Of a stretch of DNA of 64,000 nt, positions 63,003-64,000 are shown piece after piece. The notes under the pieces were generated by a model. That model worked only from the letters and a program-made list of their open reading frames with translations. It was not told the DNA's origin and searched no databases. The stretch's first letter is position 1; every line of letters starts with the position of its first letter. The stretch is from Streptomyces exfoliatus (GTDB taxonomy: Bacteria > Actinomycetota > Actinomycetes > Streptomycetales > Streptomycetaceae). Made by a program: the position numbers and the translations under genes. The stretch is from the NCBI RefSeq assembly GCF_000725545.1, contig NZ_JNZP01000011.1, positions 62,001 through 126,000 on the forward strand, read 5' to 3'.

Positions 63003-64000
63003 TCAGCCGAGCGGCAGTTCCAGGAAGGAGGGGTCGCCCTCCGGGGAGCCGATGCCGGTCTGCGTCCAGGTGACCGAGGCGTCTCCGTACAGCGGGTCCT
63101 TGCTGTCGACGACGAGCATCAGCCGGTGGCCGGAGGCGATGTCGTACGCCGCCGCCTGGAGCCTCCAGGTGACGGTGGTGTCCTGATCGGGGATCAGGCC
63201 GTACACGTTGAGAGGCTCGTGGCTGATGATCCGGGCCGTGTCGTCCTCGGCGACGTCCAGCAGATGGGCGTACAGGCTCGCGGAGGTGGCGGTGGAGCGG
63301 ACCGTGAGGCGCAGCCGGGGGATGCCGCGGACCCGGCGGCCGGCGGCCTCCTCGCCTTCGGGCGAGACCAGCGGTTCGGTCGTCCACGCGACCGCGTGCC
63401 GCCGGTCGATCTTGCGGGTGTCGTAGATCTTGGGGTTGCCCGCCCACTCCGCCTGGCCGGTCTTCATGATCGCGTCCATGGCGGTGGCCTCGGTGTCGAC
63501 GCCCGCGAGGAACGCGCGCCGCCAGCCGGTCTCCTCCGCCCCCGGCGCTCCGCCGGCCGCCGGGAGGAGGCGGCCGTCGGCGCCGCCCGCGCCGTCGCCG
63601 GTGAGGCCGAACACCTCGACGCCGCGGGTGACCTCGCTCCAGCCGGGGCTGGTCTCCCGGAAAGCGGGCGTGACGATCCGGTTCTCACCGGTCGGATCGC
63701 CGGTCACGGGGTCCAGGACCGGTTCCGTCACGTACGTGAACATCACCTGGTTGCAGACCTGCGGCCAGTCCTCCACCCCGTTGCTCTCGCCCTTGAGGTG
63801 GTGGTCGAGCCAGGCGTACGCCTCCGCCATCGGGATGTTGACCTCGCCGGGTGTGGCGGGCGGGCCGATGAGCGCGGGGCCCTCGGGCGCGGCGTGGTCG
63901 CCGATCCAGAGGTTGAGCCGCTTGGGCACGTCCAGGCCGTTGAACGTCTCCAGGGTCTGGTTGACCGCGAAGAGGCTCTCGTGCCAGGTGTTGGAGAAGA
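63003..64000 (-). CDS. CocE/NonD-family hydrolase (X-Pro dipeptidyl-peptidase-like), C-terminal part (partial)
   Basis: The gene runs off the right edge of the window; about 332 C-terminal residues are visible. They include the end of the alpha/beta hydrolase domain (SNTWHESLFAVNQTLETFNG, KRLNLWIGDHAAPEGPA with the catalytic His in GDHA, EAYAWLDHHLKGESNG). The C-terminal jelly-roll domain typical of CocE/X-Pro dipeptidyl peptidases also shows (RVRGIPRLRLTVRSTATSASLYAHLLDVAEDDTARIISHEPLNV; WRLQAAAYDIASGHRLMLVVDSKDPLYGD). It would hydrolyse peptide or ester bonds, with the N-terminal Ser elbow outside the window. Confidence 0.85.
   Translation of the reverse strand, partial: FSNTWHESLFAVNQTLETFNGLDVPKRLNLWIGDHAAPEGPALIGPPATPGEVNIPMAEAYAWLDHHLKGESNGVEDWPQVCNQVMFTYVTEPVLDPVTGDPTGENRIVTPAFRETSPGWSEVTRGVEVFGLTGDGAGGADGRLLPAAGGAPGAEETGWRRAFLAGVDTEATAMDAIMKTGQAEWAGNPKIYDTRKIDRRHAVAWTTEPLVSPEGEEAAGRRVRGIPRLRLTVRSTATSASLYAHLLDVAEDDTARIISHEPLNVYGLIPDQDTTVTWRLQAAAYDIASGHRLMLVVDSKDPLYGDASVTWTQTGIGSPEGDPSFLELPLG

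Overview
The window is high-GC actinobacterial DNA and is almost certainly a Streptomyces chromosome. The evidence is GC-biased third codon positions, many GTG starts, 4-bp ATGA/GTGA gene overlaps, long spurious antisense frames, Tat and Sec secreted hydrolases, a probable c-di-AMP riboswitch ahead of a LysM/lysozyme-like gene, and Streptomyces-type families (HAAS/DUF1700, DUF6629, DUF6197, SpoIIE phosphatases, Ddn-like F420 enzymes). I saw no tRNA, rRNA, CRISPR array or complete insertion sequence. All functions are inferred from sequence alone; no database search was run.

The main system is a contractile injection system (CIS) at about 1-18119. It starts with the end of a LuxR-type regulator, a DUF4255 tail terminator/cap (Cis16) and an AAA+ ATPase (Cis15). 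A membrane-anchored peptidoglycan-binding-like protein follows on the opposite strand. The structural operon then runs: sheath, tube, small assembly protein, DUF6760 protein, a 972-residue disordered Pro/Ala/Ser/Thr-rich protein, second tube, LysM hub (Cis7), VgrG-like spike (Cis8), gp25 wedge (Cis9), J-like baseplate (Cis11), tail protein I (Cis12) and a zinc-ribbon membrane protein that may be the anchor. No capsid, terminase, integrase, PAAR tip or fibre gene is present here. Two points stand out: a possible -1 frameshift site joining the small assembly protein to DUF6760 just before the large disordered protein, and 13 [VIL]QR motifs in that protein. Together they suggest a tail-chaperone/tape-measure module.

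Downstream, 18131-18310 holds a decayed GH13 C-terminus. Then come a secreted GH30-like/ricin-lectin enzyme and a secreted Calx-beta/GH3 beta-glucosidase, a PadR-HAAS pair with an apparently leaderless promoter, a secreted alpha/beta hydrolase, GAPDH, and a GlxA/AraC regulator divergent from thiol peroxidase. A Fur-type repressor lies divergent from katG. The 31.8-43.5 kb stretch has a serine hydrolase, a GNAT enzyme, alpha/beta hydrolases, a Ddn-like protein, a divergent EamA/LysR pair, a Tat-exported phospholipase C, a DUF6197 protein, the riboswitch-controlled cell-wall gene and a phosphoribosyltransferase-hydrolase fusion.

From 43.6 kb to the end the window holds two SpoIIE-type PP2C phosphatases, a MITE-like element, zinc-free L31, an NmrA-type reductase, cyclophilin, small membrane/secreted proteins, NUDIX, a NarL-type two-component system divergent from an ABC exporter, BrkB, an HxlR regulator divergent from a thioesterase, a DUF5519 protein, a MoxR-VWA pair, a nucleoside phosphorylase-like protein, a secreted lipase-like hydrolase and a truncated CocE/NonD peptidase. 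Several divergent promoters carry clear palindromes that are good operator candidates.
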